48,232 bases of DNA. Origin: Lachnospiraceae bacterium (GTDB taxonomy: Bacteria > Bacillota > Clostridia > Lachnospirales > Lachnospiraceae). Within the stretch, counting starts at the first letter, position 1. Each line of letters starts with the position of its first letter. The stretch is from the NCBI GenBank assembly GCA_026169045.1, contig JAPFDH010000088.1, positions 1 through 48,232 of the forward strand, in the 5' to 3' direction. Both the position numbers and the translations under genes were made by a program. The notes beneath the pieces were generated by a model. The model was given only the letters and a program-made list of their open reading frames with translations. It searched no databases and had not been told where the DNA came from. This document shows, piece after piece, positions 34,904 through 44,109 of the stretch.

Positions 34904-36814
34904 TTACCGAACCAATAATGCTTTCTCCATATAACCGATTGTTCCCGTTTTCTCCAGTCTGATTTCCTCATACTCGTCGGAATTTGTGACAATAACCGGC
35001 GTTGTGATATCATATCCGGCTTCTTTTATACGTTCCCGGTCAAATTCCAAAATAATTTGTCCTGCCTGTACCGAATCTCCTTCTTTAACATGTGCTGTGT
35101 AATACTGTCCTTTCAGTTCCACCGTATTAATCCCCACATGAATCAATAGTTCAATACCATTTTTTCCGGTAATGCCCACCGCATGCTTTGTTTCAAACAA
35201 TGTAGTAATTGTCCCGTCAAATGGAGCTTTCACAATTCCTTCTTCAGGAATAACAGCCATTCCTTTTCCCAAAATTTCATTGGCAAACGTTTCATCTTTT
35301 ACATCACTCAGAGAAATCGCTGTACCCTTTAACGGAGAACTTACCATAGCACCGGCAAATTCATCCTTTTCTTTATTTTGGCTGATTTCAACTGAATGCT
35401 CATTCTGTAAATCTATGGTTTCTTTTGTTCCTTCCTCTGTCGTCTCTTGGGTCTCTTCTTTAAACAGGATCCATGAAACAATAAACGCTACACCAACTGC
35501 CACGAGGATAATTAATGTATAAGAAAGAACATAATCTGTTGTTATCAAGTAACCAAATATACCGGTAATACCATATGCTGTCGCACCGACACCTGTAATT
35601 CCCGCTACCAGTGCGCCACAGGCACCACCAATCATACCTGCTATGAATGGTTTCATATAACGCAGATTCACACCAAAAATAACTGGTTCTGTAATTCCCA
35701 TAAATGCGGACAATGAAGACGGCAATGCTATGGATTTCAACTTTTTATTCTTAGTTTTAAGAGCAATGGCCAGTGCCGCACCACCCTGTGCCACATTTGC
35801 TGCTGTCGCAATCGGCATCCATGTATTGATACCATTGGCACTCAAAAGTCCTGCTTCCAATGCATTATACATATGATGAACTCCGGCCACTACCGTTACC
35901 GGATAAACCGCACCGGCCGCTGCAGCACCGATTCCGAATGACAATGTAATTAAATATTCTACTCCATTCAAAACACCAGTTTCAATCCAGGAAAATACCG
36001 GTCCGAAAATAGTAAGTGTCAAGTATCCGGTTACAAGAACCGTTACCAAAGGTGTAACAAACAAATCGATAACTTCGGGAACCCACTTATGCAGCCTTTT
36101 TTCCAGATTTGACATAAACCATACAGCAATGACAACCGGTATCACATGTCCCTGATATCCCACCAGCCGAATATCATAAAGGCCAAACCAGGCTGTCGCG
36201 GTCGGAATGGAATCTGCCGTTGCCACAGACCAGGCATTCACCAAATCGGGATGAATCATAATCATACCGATGACTGCACCCAAAAACATGTTTCCTCCAA
36301 ATACCTTTGCCGCACTGACTGCAATCAGGATTGGCAGGAATGTAAACGCTGCGTTACTGAACAGATGTAAAATCGTATATGTTCCGGAATTTGCCATATC
36401 CGGATACACTTTACTGAGCCCTTCCAAAAGTCCCATTAAAAGTCCGCTGGCAACAATGGCAGGAATAATGGGAACAAATACGTCTCCCAACGTTTTGATC
36501 AGTCGTTTAGGCAGACTCTGTTTTGCACTGGCTGCCTGTTTAACTTCTTCTTTTGTAGCTCCGGTGATTCCCGCTACCTGAATAAATTCATCATATACTT
36601 TATTTACCACACCTGTTCCAAAAATAATCTGAAGCTGACCGGAAGCGAAAAAAACTCCTTTTACACCTTCTATATTTTCTACTGTTTCTTTTTTGCATTT
36701 CTTGTCATCCCCAATAACTAAGCGAAGTCTTGTGGCACAATGTGCTGCCGAAACAATATTTTCCCGGCCTCCCACAGCCTGACAAACCTGTTCTGCCACT
36801 GATCTGTAATCCAT
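34904..36814 (-). CDS. Sucrose-type PTS permease, EIIBCA fusion
   Basis: A 636-aa three-domain permease. EIIB (1-90) has the phosphocysteine in SAAHCATRLR; EIIC (about 105-455) has about ten helices; EIIA of the glucose type (about 480-636) has the active His in LLIHVGINTV. It imports and phosphorylates sucrose, judging by the linked GH32 gene and LacI regulator; trehalose-type permeases have a similar layout. The ATG follows GGAGG. The promoter and two operators are immediately upstream. Confidence 0.92.
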   Translation of the reverse strand: MDYRSVAEQVCQAVGGRENIVSAAHCATRLRLVIGDDKKCKKETVENIEGVKGVFFASGQLQIIFGTGVVNKVYDEFIQVAGITGATKEEVKQAASAKQSLPKRLIKTLGDVFVPIIPAIVASGLLMGLLEGLSKVYPDMANSGTYTILHLFSNAAFTFLPILIAVSAAKVFGGNMFLGAVIGMIMIHPDLVNAWSVATADSIPTATAWFGLYDIRLVGYQGHVIPVVIAVWFMSNLEKRLHKWVPEVIDLFVTPLVTVLVTGYLTLTIFGPVFSWIETGVLNGVEYLITLSFGIGAAAAGAVYPVTVVAGVHHMYNALEAGLLSANGINTWMPIATAANVAQGGAALAIALKTKNKKLKSIALPSSLSAFMGITEPVIFGVNLRYMKPFIAGMIGGACGALVAGITGVGATAYGITGIFGYLITTDYVLSYTLIILVAVGVAFIVSWILFKEETQETTEEGTKETIDLQNEHSVEISQNKEKDEFAGAMVSSPLKGTAISLSDVKDETFANEILGKGMAVIPEEGIVKAPFDGTITTLFETKHAVGITGKNGIELLIHVGINTVELKGQYYTAHVKEGDSVQAGQIILEFDRERIKEAGYDITTPVIVTNSDEYEEIRLEKTGTIGYMEKALLVR

Positions 36815-36937
36815 ACGAATACCTCCGTTCCATGTATAAAATTATTTCTATTATTTTCAAATTCACTTATGTTTCCTGTTATCGTTTTGTTTTCCTCTCC
36901 GGTACATAAATTGTTATTTTTCAGTTATTCGAAACGA

Positions 36938-36957
36938 ATATGATTTCGATTTCATAT
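36938..36957. promoter_or_regulatory. Palindromic operator 2 of the sucrose operon (also fits cre)
   Basis: ATATGA (36938-36943) and TCATAT (36952-36957) flank a CG centre. On the minus strand it also fits the CcpA cre consensus WTGNAANCGNWNNCA at every defined position. It may serve the adjacent LacI-family repressor, CcpA, or both. Its centre is 89 bp from operator 1, a distance that would allow looping. Confidence 0.6.
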
Positions 36958-37026
36958 ATTAAATCTATTTTTCCACTTCCTTTCTTTCATTTTTTCTATT
37001 TTTATTTCGTTTTTTTATGTTGCGCG

Positions 37027-37046
37027 ATATGAAATCGTTCTCATAT
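37027..37046. promoter_or_regulatory. Palindromic operator 1 of the sucrose operon
   Basis: ATATGA and TCATAT flank a CG centre, the same plan as operator 2. It lies just downstream of the -10 of the operon promoter, covering about +3 to +23, where a bound repressor blocks transcription. Confidence 0.65.
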
Positions 37047-37055
37047 ATTGGTTTC

Positions 37056-37084
37056 AGTATAGTAAAAAAAGAGTTTTTTGTAAA
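37056..37084 (-). promoter_or_regulatory. Promoter of the sucrose PTS-sacA operon
   Basis: On the minus strand TTTACA (37079-37084), a 17-nt spacer and TATACT (37056-37061). The -35 is part of the hairpin of the lacI-type gene's terminator (37064-37115), so the two signals share DNA. The leader is about 240 nt and AT-rich. Confidence 0.7.
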
Positions 37085-37115
37085 TCACTAATGTTTACAA
37101 AAAACTCTCTTTTTA
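37064..37115 (-). terminator. Terminator of the sucrose regulator gene
   Basis: A perfect 15-bp hairpin (37070-37084 with 37094-37108, 9-nt loop) is followed on the minus strand by seven T. It lies about 25 nt after the regulator stop codon. Confidence 0.8.
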
Positions 37116-37139
37116 CTTATGCATATTTTACAATCATCT

Positions 37140-38123
37140 CTACGGACGGGTGGATTTTCTTATTTTGATTTCATAACCCATTTGAATTTCCTTTCGGACA
37201 GCATCAGTATTTTCCAACAACTCCACCATCATCCGTGCCGCTTCCTTTCCACTTGTTTTGTAGAAATAGTGAATACTGGTCAGAGAAGGATCCATTACTC
37301 TGCCAATGGTGGTATCACCCACCCCCGCCAGCTGAATCTGATCGGGAACGGCAATATTTTGTTCCCGCAGGTAAACAAAAACCCCTACCGCTATTGTGTC
37401 TGTTGCACAGAAAATCGTATCTATCCCAGGATTCGTTTCTATCAGTTCCCGTGCTGCCTCATATCCGGCATCCATCTGAAATGCGATTTCTTTTCGGTTT
37501 TCCGCAGGACATAATTTTCCCATTTTTTTCAATGCCAGATCAAATCCTTTTTTTCTTCCCAATCCTGCTGCCTCATCCTTTTGTGTCACACCCACATATG
37601 CGATTTCTTTTGCGGTTCTCCCCATTTTCTCCATAAGATCCTGACAAGCATGAAGTTCATCCTGATAAACACATGCGTATCCTTCCAGTTTCTGTCCCAA
37701 AATTACAATTGGAACTTTATATTCTGAAATTAATTTTAAATGACGCTTTGTAAAAATTGTTCCGATCAGAATTACACCATCCACCTGATTTTCCTGAAAC
37801 AATGCCAGATACTTTAGCTCTTCTTCCACCTGATTTGCTGTATTCGCCAATATGATACGATAATTGTTTTTATTCAAAACCTCACTAATTCCTGCTACCA
37901 TACGGCTTACGGAATCGGAGTTAATTTTAGGCAGAATTACACCGACCAGTTTTGTCTTTCTCGTACGCAATGTCTGTGCCTGAGTAGAAGGCTGATATCC
38001 TGTTTTTTCGATTACTTCACGTATTTTTTCACGTTTTTCCTTACTGACATATCCGTTATTCAAATACCTGGAAACCGTAGCTCTGGAAACACCTGCCATT
38101 TCTGCAATTTCATTAATGTTCAT
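37140..38123 (-). CDS. LacI-family repressor of the sucrose operon
   Basis: A 327-aa regulator. The N-terminal HTH (MNINEIAEMAGVSRATVSRYLN) and hinge helix (about 50-58) are followed by a periplasmic-binding-like effector domain (60-327). It probably senses a sucrose-derived sugar (sucrose 6-phosphate or fructose) and binds the two palindromes at 36938-37046. The gene lies directly upstream of the operon on the same strand with its own terminator. The gap to rlmI is 44 nt, so it may also receive read-through. ScrR/SacR would be the family name. Confidence 0.9.
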   Translation of the reverse strand: MNINEIAEMAGVSRATVSRYLNNGYVSKEKREKIREVIEKTGYQPSTQAQTLRTRKTKLVGVILPKINSDSVSRMVAGISEVLNKNNYRIILANTANQVEEELKYLALFQENQVDGVILIGTIFTKRHLKLISEYKVPIVILGQKLEGYACVYQDELHACQDLMEKMGRTAKEIAYVGVTQKDEAAGLGRKKGFDLALKKMGKLCPAENRKEIAFQMDAGYEAARELIETNPGIDTIFCATDTIAVGVFVYLREQNIAVPDQIQLAGVGDTTIGRVMDPSLTSIHYFYKTSGKEAARMMVELLENTDAVRKEIQMGYEIKIRKSTRP

Positions 38124-38167
38124 ACATTACACCAGCCTTTCAAACAATGTACACATTACCATTCCTA

Positions 38168-39382
38168 TTATTTATCACTGCATACCTGGAAAATATAAAA
38201 TTTCAGATAGTAGGATTCATCGGCTGACCAAAGGATCGGATGATCCGGTGCCTGAGTACGGAATTCCACCTGTCGAAGTTGTTTATGCACATCTTTTGCT
38301 GCCTGACGAATGGTTTTCGTAAACAGTTCATATGTCATAAAATGAGAGCAAGAACATGTGGCCAAAAATCCTCCATCCTTCACCAATTTCATTCCGCGTA
38401 AATTGATTTCCCGATATCCTTTCACTGCATTCTTCACAGAACTTCTGGACTTTGTAAATGCCGGAGGATCCAAAATAACCACATCAAACAATTCTCCATC
38501 CTGCTCCAGTTTCGGCAATAATTCAAACACATCGGCACAGGTAAACTTCACCCGATCCTCCAAACCATTCAAGCGGGCATTTTCTTCGGCTTGATGCACT
38601 CCAAGAGCCGATGCATCTACTCCAAGTACTTCTCTCGCCCCCGCAATTCCGGCATTTAATGCAAAAGATCCGGTATGGGTAAAACAATCCAATACCCGCG
38701 CACCTTTACATAGCGGTTGAATCGCTTTCCGATTCAGCTTTTGATCCAAAAAGAATCCGGTTTTTTGTCCGTCCTTCACATCTACCTGATACTTCACACC
38801 ATTTTCTTCAATCTCCACCAATGTATTAAATTCCGGTCCGATAAATCCTTTTGTCAGTTCCATCCCTTCTTGTTTTCTGACTTTCGCATCGCTTCGCTCA
38901 TAAACCCCTCGAATCACAATGCCATCTTCCAATAACACTTCTTTCAGGATCCTTATGATATCTTCTTTCATTCGATCCATACCCAAGGCCAAAGACTGGA
39001 CAGACAATACATCCGCAAATTTGTCCACAACAAGACCCGGCAGAAAATCCGCTTCTCCAAAAATAATACGGCAGCTGGAAGTATCTATCGTTTTTTTTCT
39101 ATATTCCCACGCCTGTTTCACACGATCCCGAAGAAATTCTTCATCAATTTCCTGCTCCTGTTTTCGTGTCATCATTCGAATACGAATTTTAGAATTCTGA
39201 TTAATAAATCCTCTTCCCATAGGATACCCGTCAAAATCATGAACCAAAACGATATCACCATTTTCAAAATGTCCTACAATACTGGAAATTTCATTATCAA
39301 AAATCCATGCGCCTCCGGCTTTAACCGTTCGCCCTTCTCCTTTTTTCAGTGTTACCACTGCCAGTCCTTTTTCTTTTGCCAT
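38168..39382 (-). CDS. rlmI: Class I SAM-dependent rRNA methyltransferase, RlmI-like
   Basis: A 404-aa protein. An N-terminal PUA domain (about 5-80) and a middle domain precede a Rossmann methyltransferase domain. It carries the SAM motif VLDCFTHTGSFAL near 225 and the catalytic-loop motif VILDPPAF near 295. Relatives make 5-methylcytosine in 23S rRNA (RlmI); the exact target here is not proven. The ATG at 39382 has GGAGG 8 nt upstream; a GTG 15 nt further up overlaps that site. It lies 36 nt after pcrA. Confidence 0.85.
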   Translation of the reverse strand: MAKEKGLAVVTLKKGEGRTVKAGGAWIFDNEISSIVGHFENGDIVLVHDFDGYPMGRGFINQNSKIRIRMMTRKQEQEIDEEFLRDRVKQAWEYRKKTIDTSSCRIIFGEADFLPGLVVDKFADVLSVQSLALGMDRMKEDIIRILKEVLLEDGIVIRGVYERSDAKVRKQEGMELTKGFIGPEFNTLVEIEENGVKYQVDVKDGQKTGFFLDQKLNRKAIQPLCKGARVLDCFTHTGSFALNAGIAGAREVLGVDASALGVHQAEENARLNGLEDRVKFTCADVFELLPKLEQDGELFDVVILDPPAFTKSRSSVKNAVKGYREINLRGMKLVKDGGFLATCSCSHFMTYELFTKTIRQAAKDVHKQLRQVEFRTQAPDHPILWSADESYYLKFYIFQVCSDK

Positions 39383-39418
39383 ATTTTCATCCTCCACTTA
39401 TTTACGATATATCCGAAG

Positions 39419-41818
39419 TTACTGTTCCACCTTTTCCAAACGTGCAAAACTGGCAAACATGCGTTTCACTCCAACCTTTTGAAAATCCACCGTCACTTCA
39501 TAATCTTTCTTACCTTCTTCAATTTCCTGGACTTTACCAATTCCGAACTTAATATGTCGAACCATATCACCTTCTTTATAGGAAAGGCCCTCTTGTTTCT
39601 GTACCGTAAATGTTTTTCCCATATTGGGACTCGGAGAAGAAAATCCTTTTCCATATGTATTTCTCTTTGGAAGATCAAACACATCTTCCATCGATTTGGA
39701 TATATGGGAAGAACCACCTCCAAACCGGCTCATGGCAGCTCCAAAACCAAATCCTCCACTTTGTTCCGCTTTTCTTTCCCCTCTATCGGTTTGACTGCTG
39801 AAAGTATTGCCGCCCCATACATTTTTCTCATTCACAGACCACTTTCCTGAAGTACCGATGCGCATACCGTTTCCCGTATCATCACGATCCAACAATTCAT
39901 CCGGAATCTCATCAATAAACCGGGACGGGCGGTTATACTGGACATCCCCGTGAACCGTTCTCATCTTTGCCGCTGTCAACGTCAAATAATCCATGGCTCG
40001 TGTAATTCCTACATAGCAAAGACGTCTTTCTTCTTCAATATCCGTGGGATCGCCAGACATCATAGACATATAGCTTGGAAAAAGCCCCTCTTCCATCCCA
40101 CACAGATATACTCTCGGAAATTCCAATCCTTTAGCCCCGTGAAGTGTCATAAGAATCAGACGATTAGAAGAATCATCCATACTGTCAATATCAGCTACCA
40201 AAGCCACCTCTTCCAAAAAGCCACTCAAGGTTGGTTCATCTTCTTCCGTAGATTCCTCATAATCCGCAGCCTTACTAACCAATTCATCTAAATTTTCTTT
40301 TTTCTGTTGAGCCTTTTCATCTTCCAATTCTTCCAGTTCTTCCAAATATCCGGTTGACTCTAAAATATTTTCAATAATTTTGGAAATACCCAGATATTCT
40401 GCCTGAGCACGATACACCATAATCTGATTGACAAATGATTTTAATTTATTCACTGTAGCCGCACGTCCCAGTGCCGGTATCTGATCCGCATACTCCAATG
40501 CATGAAAAAAACTGATTCCATGTTCATCCGCATATGTCTGAACGCGTTCGATCGTTGTCTGTCCAATTCCTCTCTTTGGTACATTAATGATCCGTCGTAC
40601 AGCAATATCATCTTTTCCGTTATCCACGGTTTTCAGATAAGCTAAAATATCCTTAATCTCCTGTCTCTGATAGAAATTTACTCCTCCAATTAAACGATAA
40701 GGAATATTCATAGAAATACACTTTTCTTCAAATGCACGGGATTGGGCATTGGTTCGATAAAGGATCGCACAATCACTGTAATTCAAACCATCCTCTTCCA
40801 CAGCTCTTTTGACACCACGAACAACCCCCTCCGCTTCATCATATGCATTATCATACAGCCGAAAGCGGACGGTTTCTCCCTGTCCTTTGTCGGTCCAAAG
40901 ACGTTTCTCTTTTCTACCTTTGTTATGTTTGATTACTTCATTTGCGGTATCCAGAATTGCGGAAGTAGAACGGTAATTCTGCTCCAGCTTAATAACTTTT
41001 GTACCGGGAAATACGTGTTCAAAGTTCAATATATTCGTAATATTCGCACCTCTGAATTTATAAATCGACTGATCATCATCGCCGACAACACATAAATTCT
41101 TGTACTTTTTCGCTAAAGTACTGACAAACTTGAACTGTACCGTATTGGTATCCTGATATTCATCTACCATGATGTAGCGGAAACGTTCCTGATAATAATC
41201 CAAAATCTGCGGATTGTTTTCAAACAGTTCGACCGTTTTTACAAGAAGATCATCAAAATCCAATGCATTATTATCTTTCAGTTTTTTCTGATATTCTTTA
41301 TAAATTTTAGCCTCCATCTGCATACGGAAATCTGAACCGGCACTAGCCATAGCTTCCTCAGGAGATATCATTTCATCCTTTGCGGAAGAGATCATAGCCA
41401 ACATAGACTTTTCTTTATACAGTTTGGGATCTAAGTCCAATGTCTTCAATACCTGCTTCATCAATGTTTTCTGATCATCACTGTCATAAATAGTAAAGTT
41501 TGTGTCGTATCCCAGCATTTCAATATGCCTTCTTAAAATTCTGACACAAGTGGAATGAAATGTGGCTACCCAGATACTCTCTGACCCAAAACCTACAATC
41601 TGGTCCACACGTTCACGCATCTCCTGAGCGGCTTTATTGGTAAATGTAATCGCCATGATGTTCCATGGGTTTATTCCCTTTTCTTCTATCAGATATGCAA
41701 TACGATGGGTCAAAACCCTTGTCTTTCCGGAACCGGCCCCTGCCAATATCAAAAGCGGACCTTCTGTGAAGCAAACAGCTTCATATTGTTTCTCATTCAG
41801 CGATTCATATATACTCAT
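39419..41818 (-). CDS. pcrA: ATP-dependent DNA helicase PcrA (UvrD/Rep family)
   Basis: A 799-aa SF1A helicase, 3'-5', for repair, replication restart and RecA removal. Motifs in order: Walker A AGAGSGKTRVLTHRIAYL near 28, DEYQDTN (Walker B) near 222, QNYRST near 285, and motif VI CYVGITRAMD near 605. The C-terminus has a Tudor-like RNA-polymerase-binding module (VRHIKFGIGKVQEI). The start at 41818 (MSIYESLNEKQ) fits the family and has GAGAGG upstream; a 16-residue longer frame starting at 41866 would run through the ribosome site. It is followed by rlmI. Confidence 0.95.
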   Translation of the reverse strand: MSIYESLNEKQYEAVCFTEGPLLILAGAGSGKTRVLTHRIAYLIEEKGINPWNIMAITFTNKAAQEMRERVDQIVGFGSESIWVATFHSTCVRILRRHIEMLGYDTNFTIYDSDDQKTLMKQVLKTLDLDPKLYKEKSMLAMISSAKDEMISPEEAMASAGSDFRMQMEAKIYKEYQKKLKDNNALDFDDLLVKTVELFENNPQILDYYQERFRYIMVDEYQDTNTVQFKFVSTLAKKYKNLCVVGDDDQSIYKFRGANITNILNFEHVFPGTKVIKLEQNYRSTSAILDTANEVIKHNKGRKEKRLWTDKGQGETVRFRLYDNAYDEAEGVVRGVKRAVEEDGLNYSDCAILYRTNAQSRAFEEKCISMNIPYRLIGGVNFYQRQEIKDILAYLKTVDNGKDDIAVRRIINVPKRGIGQTTIERVQTYADEHGISFFHALEYADQIPALGRAATVNKLKSFVNQIMVYRAQAEYLGISKIIENILESTGYLEELEELEDEKAQQKKENLDELVSKAADYEESTEEDEPTLSGFLEEVALVADIDSMDDSSNRLILMTLHGAKGLEFPRVYLCGMEEGLFPSYMSMMSGDPTDIEEERRLCYVGITRAMDYLTLTAAKMRTVHGDVQYNRPSRFIDEIPDELLDRDDTGNGMRIGTSGKWSVNEKNVWGGNTFSSQTDRGERKAEQSGGFGFGAAMSRFGGGSSHISKSMEDVFDLPKRNTYGKGFSSPSPNMGKTFTVQKQEGLSYKEGDMVRHIKFGIGKVQEIEEGKKDYEVTVDFQKVGVKRMFASFARLEKVEQ

Positions 41819-41863
41819 TCTTTTCCTCTCATTCTGCCGTAATCCGGCGTTCTTATACCCATA

Positions 41864-41946
41864 CAAAAAGCTGCCGCATAAAAGGGACGTTGCAAACCCT
41901 ATACCTCAGAGACTTTGCAACATCCCCATGATTCGACAGCTTACTT
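41864..41946 (-). terminator. Nested hairpin terminator after the SPFH gene
   Basis: On the minus strand GCTGTCG pairs with CGGCAGC and encloses a 12-bp stem, GGATGTTGCAAA with TTTGCAACGTCC (one G-T pair). Five T follow (41864-41869). It ends 46 nt before the pcrA start, so it may act as terminator for the pspA-SPFH operon or as a pcrA leader structure. Confidence 0.6.
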
Positions 41947-41986
41947 TTATTCCTTCAAAATGGAATTTCCTGCTGTTTTATACACC

Positions 41987-42949
41987 TCAAACCAGCTTAT
42001 GTCCACAATTGGAACAGAACTTTCCTCCATTGGTTTTCGTTCCGCAATTTGGACAGAAATTAGGAATTGCCCCATTGGATGCTCCCTGCGCGCCTCCTGG
42101 TTGTGCTCCGAATTGGGATACCGCCTGATTTGCCATCTGATTAGCCATCATCATTCCCATCTGCATTCCTACCATATCAGCCGCCATATGAGAACCATTT
42201 CCTTTTGTAATGGAATCTGCCATAGCTGTTTGCGTGTAACGTCCCATATCCCCTACCATAGCCTGTGATGCTACTTTCTGCTGCATTCTGGCTACTTCTT
42301 CAGGATAAGAGACACTCTGAATCTGGAATCCGGTAATACTTATTCCGATTTTCATCATTTCCATATCCAGATCCTGCGCAATTCCTCTTCCGATTTCATC
42401 TGCATAGGCCTGCAAATGGAACATATCCTTTCCTTCTTTAACAATCCATTTCATCAGCAACTGGTCACAGTGAGCCATAACACGTTCTTTTACATCAAGA
42501 ACGGAATACTGTTTCTTGACTCCTGCCACTTTTTCAATCAAGCAGTCATAATCTGACACCTTGAAATTAAACGATCCAAATGCGCGAATAGGCATACCTC
42601 CAGGTAAACCAGGAGCAGGAATACTGACAGCATTTTTGGTTCCCCATTTTACAGTAAATTCCTTTGTATTAATAAAGAGAACTTCTGCCCGAATTCCACT
42701 GTTAAATCCAAATTTAAACCCTTTTAGTGATGATAAAAACGGAATAATATCCGATGCTATATCAAAAGAGCCCTCATCTGTGAATACACCTTCTACCCGT
42801 CCATTATACATAAAAATAGCATCCTGTCCCGGACGAATCACCAATCGGCTTCCTTTTTTGATCTCATCTTCGTTCCATTTCCAAAAGATAATATCATCCT
42901 GTGTCTCCTGCCATTCTACCACATCTGCAAATTGACTGAATAATCCCAT
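41987..42949 (-). CDS. SPFH-domain protein with C-terminal zinc ribbon (YdjI/virion-core type)
   Basis: A 320-aa protein. An SPFH/band-7-like domain spans about 30-230, then an Ala/Met/Gln-rich linker, then a zinc ribbon FCPNCGTKTNGGKFCSNCGHKL (two C-X2-C knuckles) at the end. Its closest functional parallel is Bacillus YdjI, which acts with PspA in membrane-stress response. It lies 32 nt after pspA in the same operon and likely helps place PspA on membranes (inference). Confidence 0.85.
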   Translation of the reverse strand: MGLFSQFADVVEWQETQDDIIFWKWNEDEIKKGSRLVIRPGQDAIFMYNGRVEGVFTDEGSFDIASDIIPFLSSLKGFKFGFNSGIRAEVLFINTKEFTVKWGTKNAVSIPAPGLPGGMPIRAFGSFNFKVSDYDCLIEKVAGVKKQYSVLDVKERVMAHCDQLLMKWIVKEGKDMFHLQAYADEIGRGIAQDLDMEMMKIGISITGFQIQSVSYPEEVARMQQKVASQAMVGDMGRYTQTAMADSITKGNGSHMAADMVGMQMGMMMANQMANQAVSQFGAQPGGAQGASNGAIPNFCPNCGTKTNGGKFCSNCGHKLV

Positions 42950-42981
42950 ACTTTCCTCCGCAAAATTCTATCCGTCTGCCA

Positions 42982-43665
42982 TCATTCTTTCATGAGCTGT
43001 GCTTTCAATGCTGCCAGTTCATCGTCTACTTCTGAAGTAGGTGCTGAATCGTATTTTGCTGTCAAATCTGCAATGTCGTCAGAAGAAGCTGCCTCGTTCA
43101 GCTGTGCCATAGCATTGGCTTCATCCAGCATCCGATTGGCTTTCTCTTCCATACGCCCAAATGCGGACATAGCATCATTTGCTCCATTTAAACTGGAACC
43201 GACCTGGTTTACTTTTTGCTGTGCTTTTGCCACAGCGACTTTAGCCTTAATAGCATCTCTCTTTGCATTTAACTGTCCAATGTCGGATACCAGTTTGTCA
43301 TGCATTTGCTTCATTTTCTGTGCATTGGATGCTGCCAGATCATATGCCTGCTGCAATGACAACTGTTTATCTGTCAATGCTTTCTTCTTCATAAGAAACT
43401 GCTTCGCATCTTCATCATTTCCCGCCATAACTGCCTTTTGTGCATATGTCTGCATCTTGATGATTTCCTGCGTACATTCATCCAGCTGGCGTTTTGCCTT
43501 GGTCTCTTCTGCCATGACTGCTGCTGTCTCTGCCTTTACATTGCCCAGTTCATTCTGCATATCGCGGCAATACTGATCAATCATCTTTTCCGGATCTTCT
43601 GCTTTGTCCAGAAGCGCATTCACATTCGCTGCCATAATGTCCTTAAATCTCTGAATTACACCCAT
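42982..43665 (-). CDS. pspA: Phage-shock protein A / IM30 family
   Basis: A 227-aa ESCRT-III-like membrane-remodelling protein, almost entirely alpha-helical coiled coil after the amphipathic N-terminal helix MGVIQRFKDIMAANVNALLD. It stabilises membranes under proton-motive or envelope stress. The start at 43665 fits the family and has AAAGGTAGG upstream; a 13-residue longer frame is rejected. It is transcribed from 43773-43801 with a perfect palindrome in the leader. Confidence 0.93.
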   Translation of the reverse strand: MGVIQRFKDIMAANVNALLDKAEDPEKMIDQYCRDMQNELGNVKAETAAVMAEETKAKRQLDECTQEIIKMQTYAQKAVMAGNDEDAKQFLMKKKALTDKQLSLQQAYDLAASNAQKMKQMHDKLVSDIGQLNAKRDAIKAKVAVAKAQQKVNQVGSSLNGANDAMSAFGRMEEKANRMLDEANAMAQLNEAASSDDIADLTAKYDSAPTSEVDDELAALKAQLMKE

Positions 43666-43719
43666 AACAAACCTACCTTTCTGGTATCCTGCCACTGGCG
43701 GCAATACCCAATCTTTTAA

Positions 43720-43742
43720 CTATTTCCATACTATGGAAATAG
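43720..43742. promoter_or_regulatory. Perfect 23-bp palindrome in the pspA leader
   Basis: CTATTTCCATA and TATGGAAATAG, 11-bp arms around one base, at about +24 to +46 of the predicted pspA transcript. It could be a repressor operator or an RNA hairpin. No T-run follows on the minus strand, so it is not a terminator. Confidence 0.6.
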
Positions 43743-43772
43743 ACAGATTTTTATTTGCTTATATTTAATAGT

Positions 43773-43801
43773 ATTATAATATATCTTTCCCATTTTGTCA
43801 T
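43773..43801 (-). promoter_or_regulatory. Promoter of pspA
   Basis: On the minus strand ATGACA (43796-43801), a 17-nt spacer and a perfect TATAAT (43773-43778). This is a sigma-A type, unlike the sigma-W control of Bacillus relatives. Confidence 0.7.
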
Positions 43802-43974
43802 CTCCAATTTGTTTTCATTTAAAACCGAAGAATCGTCAGTTAATAATAAAGAATCTTTTACTTTAACGATAATAATTTGAATAATACATTAAAGAACTTC
43901 CTATATTCTATGATATCATAAGTGAAAAATTTGCCTTATATTGTAGATATCCTTCTTTTTTCGTCAAGAAATGC

Positions 43975-44003
43975 TTGTCATATAGTTTTAAAAACTATAT
44001 AAT
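43975..44003 (+). promoter_or_regulatory. Promoter of the DUF1836 gene with palindromic spacer
   Basis: TTGTCA (43975-43980), a 17-nt spacer and a perfect TATAAT (43998-44003). The spacer plus the first -10 bases form a perfect palindrome, TATAGTTTT-A-AAAACTATA (43981-43999), a good place for a repressor. The remaining leader (44010-44109) contains a CAGCC...GGCTG hairpin just before the ribosome site. Confidence 0.7.
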
Positions 44004-44109
44004 AAAAACATACAGTGTCAAGGTAATCAAAGACGTGCAATGGCATCATTTCATTTATTTTACGAAAGCAGCCCTATGATTTCTATCATGGCTGAACAAT
44101 GGAGGTACT

